From positions 62,001-126,000 of the forward strand of contig NZ_OY776413.1 in NCBI RefSeq assembly GCF_963675585.1: a stretch of DNA of 64,000 bases. Direction: 5' to 3'. This DNA is from an uncultured Draconibacterium sp. GTDB taxonomy: Bacteria > Bacteroidota > Bacteroidia > Bacteroidales > Prolixibacteraceae. Both the position numbers and the translations under genes were made by a program. Shown in pieces: positions 6,877 through 14,955 of the stretch; position 1 is the stretch's first letter; each line of letters begins with the position of its first letter. The notes beneath the pieces were generated by a model, which saw nothing but the letters and a program-made list of their open reading frames with translations, was not told where the DNA came from and ran no database searches.

Positions 6877-8208
6877 ATGATTAAAGTATTATTACTTGGC
6901 GCCGGGATGGTTGCCAAACCCATTGCGAATTATTTACTACAAAACAATATAGCACTTACCATTTGCAGCCGCACTTTATCGAAAGCCGAAAAATTAATAA
7001 ATGGCCACCCTAACGGAAAAGCTTTTGCCTGGACCATTGACGATTTTGACACACTCGACAAAATGATTGCAAACCATGATTTAACAGTCAGTTTGTTGCC
7101 TTTTGCACATCATGTAACAGTGGCGCAACTGTGCATAAAGCACAAAAAAAACATGGTAACTACATCGTATGTTTCCGATGCCATGAAAGAGCTTGACACA
7201 GAAGCCAAAGAAGCCGGAATTATTATACTAAATGAGATTGGTCTTGATCCGGGTTTTGACCACATGACTGCCATGCACATTATTGACAAAGTGCAGAGTC
7301 AGGGAGGAAAAATAAAGGAATTTTATTCTTTATGCGGCGCACTTGCAGCTCCTGAAGAAACTGACAATCCGTTAAAATATAAATTCTCGTGGTCGCCCAA
7401 AGGAGTTATAATGGCCGGAAACAATGGGGCTAAATTCAAAAAGGATGGACAAATTGTGGAGATTTCAAGCAAAAACCTTTTTAAAAATCCCCTGCAAATT
7501 AGTTTCCCGGAAGTTGGACCAATGGAAGTTTATCCAAATCGCGATTCTTTGGCTTATATCGATTTGTATAATTTGCCCAACGTAGAAACAATGTACCGCG
7601 GAACTTTTCGCTATAAAAACTGGTGCGAAACCATGGATGCCATAAAAGCACTGGGGATGGTAAACTACGAAAAAAAGGATTTTAAAGGGAAATCGTACAA
7701 AGAAGTTGTTGCCGAACAAATTGGAGTTTACCCGGCCAACGTAAAGGAAAAGGTTGCCGAACGACTTGGTTTGCAATTAGACAGCCCTGCAATTGTTGCC
7801 ATGGACTGGCTGGGACTTTTCAGCAAGTTTAAAGTGCATTTAGAAGAAGGATCAACTTTTGACCTCACTTCTGATTTAATGCTTGAAAAAATGATGCTGC
7901 CCGAAGGAGCCCGCGACATGGTTATTATGTTACACTCCTTTTTAATTGAAACTGCTGACGGAAAAAAAGAAGTAATAAAATCGCGACTTTTGGATTTTGC
8001 AAACGAAGAAGATACATCGATTGCCAGAACCGTTGCGTTACCAGCAGCTATTGCAGTACAATTAATTTTGGAAGGAAAAATTACCGATACCGGCGTTCAT
8101 ATTCCAATCGCGAAGACCATTTACGAACCGGTTTTAAGCGAACTGAAAAAAATGGGCATCGCTATGGTTGAAGAATGGGGATTGCCTGAAAGTGAGAAAT
8201 TGGGATAA
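6877..8208 (+). CDS. Saccharopine dehydrogenase, Lys9-like (L-glutamate-forming)
   Basis: 443 aa from the ATG at 6877. An upstream in-frame TTG at 6838 would add 13 residues that precede the conserved start MIKVLLLGAG. An N-terminal Rossmann motif GAGMVAKP is followed by NEIGLDPGFDHM, APEETDNPLKYKFSWSPKG and YPNRDS, all hallmarks of the fungal Lys9/animal AASS C-terminal saccharopine reductase. The enzyme splits saccharopine into 2-aminoadipate semialdehyde and glutamate with NAD(P)+. It is divergent from the operon that ends with an ALDH7 enzyme able to use that semialdehyde. The partner lysine-ketoglutarate reductase (saccharopine-forming) is not in this window. Confidence 0.88.
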   Translation: MIKVLLLGAGMVAKPIANYLLQNNIALTICSRTLSKAEKLINGHPNGKAFAWTIDDFDTLDKMIANHDLTVSLLPFAHHVTVAQLCIKHKKNMVTTSYVSDAMKELDTEAKEAGIIILNEIGLDPGFDHMTAMHIIDKVQSQGGKIKEFYSLCGALAAPEETDNPLKYKFSWSPKGVIMAGNNGAKFKKDGQIVEISSKNLFKNPLQISFPEVGPMEVYPNRDSLAYIDLYNLPNVETMYRGTFRYKNWCETMDAIKALGMVNYEKKDFKGKSYKEVVAEQIGVYPANVKEKVAERLGLQLDSPAIVAMDWLGLFSKFKVHLEEGSTFDLTSDLMLEKMMLPEGARDMVIMLHSFLIETADGKKEVIKSRLLDFANEEDTSIARTVALPAAIAVQLILEGKITDTGVHIPIAKTIYEPVLSELKKMGIAMVEEWGLPESEKLG

Positions 8209-8224
8209 CATGAGAATGCTATTA

Positions 8225-8244
8225 GCGAATTTAACTTTATTCGC
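8225..8244. terminator. Small hairpin between convergent genes
   Basis: Arms GCGAAT (8225-8230) and ATTCGC (8239-8244) sit between the saccharopine dehydrogenase stop and the convergent 8237 gene, overlapping its stop codon. The stem is short and there is no strong U-tract, so terminator function is only plausible. Confidence 0.3.
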
Positions 8245-8980
8245 GGTAGCGTTTTTCGTTTTGTTTATAACGTTTCTCAAAGTTGTAATCATTTGAGTCG
8301 GCGTGCGCTTTAATCACTTTCTTTTTTGTTGTATCGGTGTCGTCGCTCAGGTACACTGCATCATTAGGAGGAGAAGTAATTTCAAGAATCCGGCCATACT
8401 CTGCCGGCAATTTTAACTGAGTTGCATCTTTCCATACTCCATGTCCAAAAACGGCTATTTCTTCGTCTTTCTCTAAAACGCCCTCGTTAAATCGAAGTGT
8501 TTTATTCATTCCCAAAAAGCCTTCACTTTCATGTCCTCTGCTATGAAGGTATTGTTCCAGATTTTCAGTGGCATCGTTCATAAAACCAACAGAATAATTT
8601 CGGTCTTGTACAATGTAGCTTTTCAAATTATTATCGTTTATATAGGCACAACTATCTTCTTCCCGTATTACAAACCGGCAAGAAAGCTCCTCTTTTACAA
8701 GTGTTTTCCAGTATGAACTTTTTCCCGACGAAACTTTTTGTTCAACATGAATATAATAATAGGCACATTCACGTTTCGATAGCGGAGCAATAAGCGCTGC
8801 ATCAACAAATTCAACTTTCCCAACAATTTTTGCTACATCGCCGGCCTTGAACTCCACTATTCTTTTTTTCTCTGTCTTTTTTAGTTTCCGTTTAATAATA
8901 GCCTTTTTGCTAAAAAACCATTTAACAATAATAATTGATACGATTACTACAACAATAAAATAGAAGATCGGATTTTTCAT
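8237..8980 (-). CDS. Membrane protein with GIDE-like (MUL1-type) domain
   Basis: 247 aa. One hydrophobic segment at residues 4-24 is followed by a Lys/Arg-rich stretch, giving an N-terminally anchored protein with a large cytoplasmic domain. The core (AALIAPLSKRECAYYYIHVE, then WKTLVKEELSCRF and DSCAYI) resembles the GIDE domain of eukaryotic MUL1/MAPL and its bacterial relatives. No RING finger is present at the C-terminus, so ligase activity is not expected. Function in bacteria is unknown. It is convergent with the saccharopine dehydrogenase gene and has no obvious functional link to it. Confidence 0.55.
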   Translation of the reverse strand: MKNPIFYFIVVVIVSIIIVKWFFSKKAIIKRKLKKTEKKRIVEFKAGDVAKIVGKVEFVDAALIAPLSKRECAYYYIHVEQKVSSGKSSYWKTLVKEELSCRFVIREEDSCAYINDNNLKSYIVQDRNYSVGFMNDATENLEQYLHSRGHESEGFLGMNKTLRFNEGVLEKDEEIAVFGHGVWKDATQLKLPAEYGRILEITSPPNDAVYLSDDTDTTKKKVIKAHADSNDYNFEKRYKQNEKRYRE

Positions 8981-9326
8981 TTTATGGGATATTGAATATT
9001 AGTTGCAAACATCGTACTCCGTTTTTTTCTTAATCGCACAATAAACATTTAAAACCGGGAGTACGATTAAACAATGCAAATCATAAAAATTTTGTCGGAT
9101 TTAAAGGTCTCTAAAAATAATACCATAATTATAAATATGAAAATATTGCCACGCATTAATGTGAAAGTATTCTTTTACCAATCGCATGGCATTCGCATTT
9201 GAAATCTCAGTTCCTTGAAATTTATAGAAGATCACAAATAAATCGATCCTGCCACACAACAAATAAAATAAATACCGCCGCAAAGCTTTTCAAAAATTTG
9301 TATTTTGCAGCTTAAACAGTTCCAAA
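8981..9326. other. Divergent intergenic region with a distant inverted repeat
   Basis: 346 bp between the GIDE-like gene (minus) and the AI-2E family gene (plus). A perfect 10-bp inverted repeat is present: ATCGTACTCC at 9011-9020 and GGAGTACGAT at 9058-9067, 37 bp apart. A weak -7-like TATTTTG lies at about 9301-9307, upstream of the 9327 start. No gene is seen; the short frames here look random. Confidence 0.4.
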
Positions 9327-10358
9327 ATGGATAACGCAAAAAAAATCTATATTTTTTTAATTCTGGTTACAGTAGTTGTGGTGTGTATATATGCGCAGTC
9401 CATAATCATACCCTTTATTCTGGCCATACTTTTCTGGTTTTTAATCCGGGTGATAAAAAAACTTCTGCTGAAAATTAAATACATCGGGAAACTTCCAAGA
9501 TGGATACTTACCCTTTTTTCAACGCTGGTACTATTGGGATTTCTTGTTTTTGCAGGCACCATGATCTCAAATAACATTGCCGATCTGTCGAAAACGCTTC
9601 CGGCTTACCAGGCCAATGTAACTAAAATGACAACAGCTATCGATCAAAAATTCAACATCGACATTATGTCGCAGGTTGGCGATTTTGCGAAGGGATTAAA
9701 CTTTGCAAGCCTTTTGTCATCGTTATTGTCAACGTTAACCAGCCTTTTTGGAAACACATTCACTGTTTTGTTGTATTTGCTGTTTTTACTTTTAGAGGAA
9801 CCTATATTCCCGAAAAAAATAAAAGCCATGTACCCCGACCCAAAAAAATACGAACACATGAATGATTTGATCAGTAAAATAGACCACTCCATTGGAAACT
9901 ATATTGCTCTGAAAACACTTACCAGTCTGGTTACCGGATTTGTAAGTTACTTTGCCTTATTGTTTATCGGCATCGACGCGCCGGTATTTTGGGCATTTTT
10001 AATTTTTATCCTGAATTTTATTCCAACAATCGGATCGCTAATTGCGACTCTGTTTCCGGCCATGTTTGCAATATTGCAGTTTGGTGAATTTACTCCCGGT
10101 ATTTTAGTGCTGTCAATTGTAGGTGCCATCCAAATGATTGTTGGAAATATTATCGAACCCCGACTAATGGGAAACACCCTAAATATAAGCCCGCTTGTGG
10201 TTTTCCTTACACTTGCCATTTGGGGAGTTATTTGGGGAATTTCAGGAATGCTGCTAAGTGTTCCGATTACCGTAATTCTCATCATTATCATGTCGGAGTT
10301 TCCGGGCACACAGCCCTTTGCCATTTTATTAAGTCAAAGCGGCAAATTAAACAAGTAG
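9327..10358 (+). CDS. AI-2E family (PerM-type) membrane transporter
   Basis: 343 aa polytopic protein with about seven or eight hydrophobic segments and the family layout: two N-terminal helices, a hydrophilic stretch at about residues 85-125, and a C-terminal helical block with NFIPTIGSLIATLFPA and GNIIEPRLMGNTLNISPLVV. The family includes the E. coli AI-2 exporter TqsA and Na+/H+ antiporters, so the substrate cannot be assigned. A second member is at 26756-27817. It is followed by pepD with 87 bp between, no clear link. Confidence 0.88.
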   Translation: MDNAKKIYIFLILVTVVVVCIYAQSIIIPFILAILFWFLIRVIKKLLLKIKYIGKLPRWILTLFSTLVLLGFLVFAGTMISNNIADLSKTLPAYQANVTKMTTAIDQKFNIDIMSQVGDFAKGLNFASLLSSLLSTLTSLFGNTFTVLLYLLFLLLEEPIFPKKIKAMYPDPKKYEHMNDLISKIDHSIGNYIALKTLTSLVTGFVSYFALLFIGIDAPVFWAFLIFILNFIPTIGSLIATLFPAMFAILQFGEFTPGILVLSIVGAIQMIVGNIIEPRLMGNTLNISPLVVFLTLAIWGVIWGISGMLLSVPITVILIIIMSEFPGTQPFAILLSQSGKLNK

Positions 10359-10445
10359 TGAAACTACAGAAGCCAACAATCGTCAGAAAAAAGCTCGTTA
10401 AGTTTTTACAACTTTGACGGTGAGTTTGAAAACAGAAAGAATACT

Positions 10446-11900
10446 ATGAAAAAATTAAGTACACTCGTACCCCAGCCACTGTTTAACTATTTCGAGGACA
10501 TTTGTCAGGTACCACGCCCTTCGAAAAAAGAAGAAAAAATACGTGCCTTTTTGCTCGATTTTGCCGGCAAAAACAATTTGGAAAGCAAAACCGATGAAAT
10601 TGGAAATGTACTAATTCTTAAGCCGGCTACTCCGGGAATGGAAACAGCACCAACTGTAATATTGCAAACGCACATGGATATGGTTTGCGAAAAAAATTCG
10701 GATAAAGTTTTTGATTTCGATAACGATGCCATCGATCCGCGAATTGTGGATGGTTGGGTAAAAGCAAATGGAACTACTTTAGGTGCCGACTGCGGAATTG
10801 GGATTGCAGCTCAAATGGCAGTTCTTACTTCAAACAATATAAAACACGGGGCTATTGAATGTTTGATAACCGTGGATGAAGAAACCGGGTTAAGCGGAGC
10901 ATTCGCCTTACAACCCGGATTTCTAAGCGGAACGGTTTTGTTAAACCTTGACTCGGAAGACGAAGGAGAAATTTTTATAGGTTGCGCCGGCGGAGTTGAT
11001 ACCCTTGCCACATTCAACTATGTTTCGGAATCGGTTCCGGAAAATTCAGCAGCCTTAAAAATTAGCGTAGCCGGATTACTTGGAGGCCACTCGGGAGATG
11101 ACATTCACAAAAACCGGGGAAATGCCAATAAAATTCTAAACCGTGTACTATGGAATGCGACCAAGAAATTTGGAGCTAAACTAGCCGATTTTAACGGAGG
11201 AAATTTAAGGAATGCCATTGCCCGCGAAGCTTTTGGAGTTATTACAATACCCGAATCAGTTAAGGACCAGGTAATTTCAGACATACAAACGCTGAGTAAA
11301 GCGATTCAGGTAGAATTTGAAATTTCGGAGCCGGGCTTACAAATTACATGCGAAACAATTGAATGTCCTGCGACTTGCATCGATTTGGATACGCAGCAAA
11401 AACTTGTAAACTCGATTTATGCCTGTCCGCATGGAGTATTGGAAATGAGTTCGCGCATGGAAGGAATGGTCGAGACATCAACCAACCTGGCCTCAGTAAA
11501 ATTTATCGGCGACAATAAAATTCAGGTTACTACCAGCCAACGCAGCGAAATTGAGAGCAGAAAAAAATATGCTGCCGAAACCATTGAATCGGTTTTCACT
11601 TTGGCGGGTGCCGAAGTAAAACATTCGGATGGCTATCCGGGATGGGCACCAAATCCTAATTCCGAAGTATTAAAAACTACGGTTGATTCGTATAAAAAAC
11701 TTTTTGGTGTTGAGCCTGTTGTTCGCTCGATCCATGCTGGATTGGAATGTGGACTTTTCCTCGAAAAATATCCAAAACTCGACATGGTATCATTCGGACC
11801 AACCATCCGCGGAGCACACTCTCCCGACGAACGTTTGGATATTGCCACTACCGGCAAATTCTGGAATCATCTGGTTGATGTTCTTGCAAATATTAGATAA
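10446..11900 (+). CDS. pepD: Cytosolic beta-alanyl/aminoacyl-histidine dipeptidase (PepD, M20 family)
   Basis: 484 aa, normal length for PepD. Co-catalytic zinc ligands and catalytic acids are visible: QTHMDMVCEKN (His76, Asp78), LGADCGIGIAA (Asp115), and VDEETGLSGA with the catalytic Glu145 next to metal ligand Glu146. The lid/dimerisation domain with GLLGGHSGDDIHKNRGNA follows, and the C-terminal ligand region ends with SFGPTIRGAHSPDERLDI. It hydrolyses Xaa-His and other dipeptides in the cytoplasm. It stands alone on the plus strand and ends just before a 12-bp hairpin. Confidence 0.93.
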   Translation: MKKLSTLVPQPLFNYFEDICQVPRPSKKEEKIRAFLLDFAGKNNLESKTDEIGNVLILKPATPGMETAPTVILQTHMDMVCEKNSDKVFDFDNDAIDPRIVDGWVKANGTTLGADCGIGIAAQMAVLTSNNIKHGAIECLITVDEETGLSGAFALQPGFLSGTVLLNLDSEDEGEIFIGCAGGVDTLATFNYVSESVPENSAALKISVAGLLGGHSGDDIHKNRGNANKILNRVLWNATKKFGAKLADFNGGNLRNAIAREAFGVITIPESVKDQVISDIQTLSKAIQVEFEISEPGLQITCETIECPATCIDLDTQQKLVNSIYACPHGVLEMSSRMEGMVETSTNLASVKFIGDNKIQVTTSQRSEIESRKKYAAETIESVFTLAGAEVKHSDGYPGWAPNPNSEVLKTTVDSYKKLFGVEPVVRSIHAGLECGLFLEKYPKLDMVSFGPTIRGAHSPDERLDIATTGKFWNHLVDVLANIR

Positions 11901-11925
11901 CAAAATCCAAAAGATATATTTAAAA

Positions 11926-11960
11926 AGAATCCGATTAATCTTATAGACTAATCGGATTCT
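11926..11960. terminator. Strong hairpin after pepD
   Basis: Perfect 12-bp stem AGAATCCGATTA/TAATCGGATTCT with an 11-nt loop, 25 bp after the pepD stop. There is no run of T after it on the plus strand, but an AAAAA run precedes it, giving a U-tract for minus-strand transcripts too. Confidence 0.55.
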
Positions 11961-11963
11961 CAA

Positions 11964-12012
11964 CGTTGAACGTTACACTCTAAATCCTAAACTCTGAACT
12001 CTGAATCCTGAA
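11964..12012. repeat. Degenerate 7-bp tandem repeat, seven units
   Basis: Seven consecutive 7-mers of the type CTCTGAA (CGTTGAA, CGTTACA, CTCTAAA, TCCTAAA, CTCTGAA, CTCTGAA, TCCTGAA), in phase without gaps, directly after the pepD hairpin. The same heptad recurs at 22237-22285 and 63813-63847. Confidence 0.7.
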
Positions 12013-12016
12013 CTTT

Positions 12017-12592
12017 CTATTCTATCCACTCCATTTTTCCTGCCAGTTCGCCTCTGCCGGGCGAAGGATAATCCATCATAATTTCGCCCACATAAAAAAA
12101 GCCCAAACACTTTTGATCTTCTTTAATATCCAACAAATCGTCAAACAATTCGATAAATGCAGGAGTTGCCCAAAATGCGCCCAATCCTAATTCGGTTGCA
12201 TGCAACCACATATTTTGTACAGCCATAGCAACGGCGGCAATTTCTTCCCACTCCGGTAGTCGTTTAGCGGCGTCATTTTGTAAAACAATGGCTATGGCAA
12301 CGGGCACACGTTCCATTGTACTTGCAAATTTCTCCATTTTTTCCGGTGCCACCGGATAACCTTCAGTTTGTTTTTGTTTTAGAAGTTCGAATGCATCGTT
12401 TGCCAACTTATTTTTTGCATCACCTCGAAAAATTTTGAATCGCCAGGGTTCTGTTTTCTTGTGGTTGGGTGCCCAGGTTGCACTTTCCAAAAGCGCTTCA
12501 ATAGTTTCTCTTGAAATCTCTCTTTTAGCAAATAAACCTGGTGGTGTTGCTCTTCTGTTTTTTATAATATCTGAAATGGATGAATTGCCCAT
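12017..12592 (-). CDS. Nitroreductase family protein
   Basis: 191 aa FMN-dependent nitroreductase-like protein, close in length to the YdjA type. The N-terminal IIKNRRATPPGLFAKREI carries the R-R/S phosphate-binding region, WAPNHKKTEPWRFKIFRGDA the FMN-contact segment, and VAMAVQNMWLHATELGLGAFWATP the dimer-interface helix. These enzymes reduce nitro compounds or quinones with NAD(P)H; the natural substrate is unknown. Monocistronic on the minus strand, about 110 bp from the next gene. Confidence 0.88.
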   Translation of the reverse strand: MGNSSISDIIKNRRATPPGLFAKREISRETIEALLESATWAPNHKKTEPWRFKIFRGDAKNKLANDAFELLKQKQTEGYPVAPEKMEKFASTMERVPVAIAIVLQNDAAKRLPEWEEIAAVAMAVQNMWLHATELGLGAFWATPAFIELFDDLLDIKEDQKCLGFFYVGEIMMDYPSPGRGELAGKMEWIE

Positions 12593-12705
12593 AATTTAAA
12601 AGTTAGTTGATTTAACCGGAACCTATTTTATTATTATATCTGAAGCTAAAGTTACAAATGATGGATTGAAATTGTACAAGCAAATGGTATTTTCTGACTG
12701 CGTAT

Positions 12706-14004
12706 TTAAGGTAAGTCTTCAAATTTAACTACTGGTGCCATTCCCCCTTCTTCTCGCTCAAAATACGAATCGATAGTAGTGGTTTCACTAAAAAAGCCAC
12801 AATTTTTCAGGAAGAATTGATTACCATTAACACCTCCGGCGTAATCCATACGCGATTTCTTGCGCGCAGTGGCATCCGCAGTAAATTTAACCGTTGTGAT
12901 TTCTACCCACTCGTTATTTGAAGTGTAAATCCATTGATTGGCAAAATTCCCAAGCCGTGTAATATTTCCTGTTTCTGTATAAAAATTCTCAAGGAAAGAA
13001 TACAAGTTTGTCAGATAAGTATTGGTTTTGGGACGGCTAAAACTGGCAATTAATTTCCATTCATTTACTTCGGGAGCATAAAACCAGGCAGTATAATCAG
13101 TAAAATTATTTCCCGCCGGTGTTCCTTTTAACAGAAATTTGTAGCTTGTCCCGGCCTTCCACATAAACTTATAATAACTTTGCCCGCCTGATCCTTCGTT
13201 TCCAAATTCGCCGGTGTGAACACCTTCTCCCTTTTTTAACAATTTTATTTGCTGATCCTCGGGAATCTCAGTTGGATCATTTGTTTCATAAGGACTCCAC
13301 ACAGAAAATAATACCCGGCGTTCGTCTTCTGAATTGACCTGAATCCCAAAATAACCTTGTCCGAATCCATTGGCCATAAAATATGATCCCAGAACATCGT
13401 TTCCTTCCGGAACGTTAATTTCGTTATAAAAATAAACAACATTTCCTGCGTTCTCCGGCACCTGAAATCCTAAATGAACCGATGGTCCGCGCCTGCCCCA
13501 GTAAAAATCTTCTTTTGCAAACCAAACATTTCCTGTTGTAGCTTCCCCTCCAATCAGAAATGATTCGATTGCAGGAAAAGAAGTTCCTTTCTTTTCTACT
13601 CCTTCAACTTCAATAAAATGATAACCGGGCTCCACAATTTCAAAACGCCCAACTTCTACAGTATCAAAGTTTGCACTATTCGCTTCAACAATTTTTGAAT
13701 TTCCATTTAAAGTCACCTTAATTTTAGCAGCAGCTTCTGAACGGGCAATTAAACCAATATCGAGTGTGCCTGTTTTTTCAGTTTTAAAATAGGTCCTGAT
13801 TTTCGTTTCTCTGTTCGTCCAGCCTTTTATTCCCTGATCTCCGATTAAATCATCGTTTTTAACAGCATTGTCAACCACCCAGCTGTTTCCTTCTGTCGGG
13901 ATCGAAAAATCAAACTGAAGATCGGGTTGGAACTCCTTATCAGAATGACTGCAAGCAGCGTTTAAAACAAGCAAAAGGAGCAAATACACACATTTATTCT
14001 TCAT
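12706..14004 (-). CDS. DUF3472 (with DUF5077-like N-terminus) lipoprotein
   Basis: 432 aa. The N-terminus LLLLVLNAACSHSDKEF is a lipoprotein signal with Cys18, so the protein is lipidated and probably outer-membrane or periplasmic. Residues of about 30-150 form a beta-rich DUF5077-like module and the rest matches DUF3472 (VYFYNEINVPEG, GYFGIQVNS, FSVWSPYETNDP, YAGGVNGNQFFLKNCGFF). This family is common in Bacteroidota near polysaccharide-utilisation genes and may bind carbohydrate; no activity is known to me. The start is 2 bp after the nth stop, an odd operon partner. Confidence 0.8.
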   Translation of the reverse strand: MKNKCVYLLLLLVLNAACSHSDKEFQPDLQFDFSIPTEGNSWVVDNAVKNDDLIGDQGIKGWTNRETKIRTYFKTEKTGTLDIGLIARSEAAAKIKVTLNGNSKIVEANSANFDTVEVGRFEIVEPGYHFIEVEGVEKKGTSFPAIESFLIGGEATTGNVWFAKEDFYWGRRGPSVHLGFQVPENAGNVVYFYNEINVPEGNDVLGSYFMANGFGQGYFGIQVNSEDERRVLFSVWSPYETNDPTEIPEDQQIKLLKKGEGVHTGEFGNEGSGGQSYYKFMWKAGTSYKFLLKGTPAGNNFTDYTAWFYAPEVNEWKLIASFSRPKTNTYLTNLYSFLENFYTETGNITRLGNFANQWIYTSNNEWVEITTVKFTADATARKKSRMDYAGGVNGNQFFLKNCGFFSETTTIDSYFEREEGGMAPVVKFEDLP

Positions 14005-14006
14005 AT

Positions 14007-14660
14007 CTATTTCGTTTTTCCGGCCACTTCCTTTTTATAAAACTTACAAACTTCGGTTAATCCGCATTTCGTACACTTTGGCTTTCGGGCAATACAGGTA
14101 TATCTCCCATGCAAAATCAGCCAGTGATGTGCCTTTGGAACAAGCTCGTCAGGTATGTATTTCATTAGTTGCTGTTCGGTTGCCAGCGGAGTTTTTGCAT
14201 TGGTACTTAATCCAATTCGGGCAGCCACCCTAAAAACATGCGTATCAACTGCCAAAGCCGGTTTATTGTATACAACCGATGCAATTACATTGGCCGTTTT
14301 TCGTCCCACTCCCGGCAATTTTTGCAAATCATCCACATCGCTCGGAACTTCTCCATCAAACAGTTCAATTAATTTTTGGGCCATTCCAACCAGGTGCTTC
14401 GCTTTGTTGTTCGGATACGAACACGATCGTATGTAATCGAATACCTCAGCAGGTTCTACTTCTGCCATTTTTTGAGGATTTGGAAACCGTTTTAATAAAT
14501 CGGGAGTAATCTGATTTACTCGTTTATCGGTGCACTGTGCCGAAAGGATAACTGCCACAATTAATTCAAACGGATTGCCGTAATCCAGTTCTGTTTCGGC
14601 AATCGGCATTGATTCTTCAAAATACTGAATGATAAAGTCGAATAGTTCTCGTTTTCTCAT
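14007..14660 (-). CDS. nth: Endonuclease III, DNA glycosylase/AP lyase
   Basis: 217 aa, typical size. The helix-hairpin-helix LPGVGRKTA (115-123) contains the catalytic Lys121, and Asp139 is in AVDTHVFRV. The 4Fe-4S ligands are Cys189, Cys196, Cys199 and Cys205 (C-x6-C-x2-C-x5-C). It excises oxidised pyrimidines and nicks at abasic sites. Transcription continues into the DUF3472 lipoprotein gene 2 bp downstream. Confidence 0.96.
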   Translation of the reverse strand: MRKRELFDFIIQYFEESMPIAETELDYGNPFELIVAVILSAQCTDKRVNQITPDLLKRFPNPQKMAEVEPAEVFDYIRSCSYPNNKAKHLVGMAQKLIELFDGEVPSDVDDLQKLPGVGRKTANVIASVVYNKPALAVDTHVFRVAARIGLSTNAKTPLATEQQLMKYIPDELVPKAHHWLILHGRYTCIARKPKCTKCGLTEVCKFYKKEVAGKTK

Positions 14661-14811
14661 TGGATTCTAATTTTATTCGAAAATAAGCGATTTTTTTTTC
14701 CTGCAAAGTGTAACAAAATCAAAATTGGTCAGTCTTATTCAATGTAACACTTAAGCAACATTTCTCCCCTTTATAGAAATGGTTTTAAGTTAGCAAATTA
14801 AACAGACGTAT

Positions 14812-14837
14812 AAAAAGCCGGTGTTGACCGGCTTTTT
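14812..14837 (+). terminator. Orphan intrinsic terminator in a divergent intergenic region
   Basis: Perfect 11-bp stem AAAAAGCCGGT/ACCGGCTTTTT with loop GTTG. It resembles a textbook terminator, usable in either direction, but it lies between two divergently transcribed genes (nth minus, serine hydrolase plus), where no annotated transcript should end. It may end a small RNA from 14661-14840. Confidence 0.7.
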
Positions 14838-14928
14838 GTTTTACCAACTTTTGCTTTATTAAAAAGTGCCGGTGGATAAAATTTAGAAGATTAAATGTCG
14901 TTCACCTGAAAATCAATGATATTAATTT

Positions 14929-14936
14929 TATTTTTG
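14929..14936 (+). promoter_or_regulatory. Candidate -7 box (TATTTTTG) for the serine hydrolase gene
   Basis: Matches the Bacteroidota -7 consensus TAnnTTTG and lies 20 bp before the ATG at 14956. No clear -33 TTTG was identified. Confidence 0.5.
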
Positions 14937-14955
14937 TGTCAAATTCGGAAGGAGA

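Noticed and set aside
9101-9283. 60-aa minus-strand frame in the 8981-9326 gap
   Set aside because: Composition and lack of any start context look random; no conserved motif.
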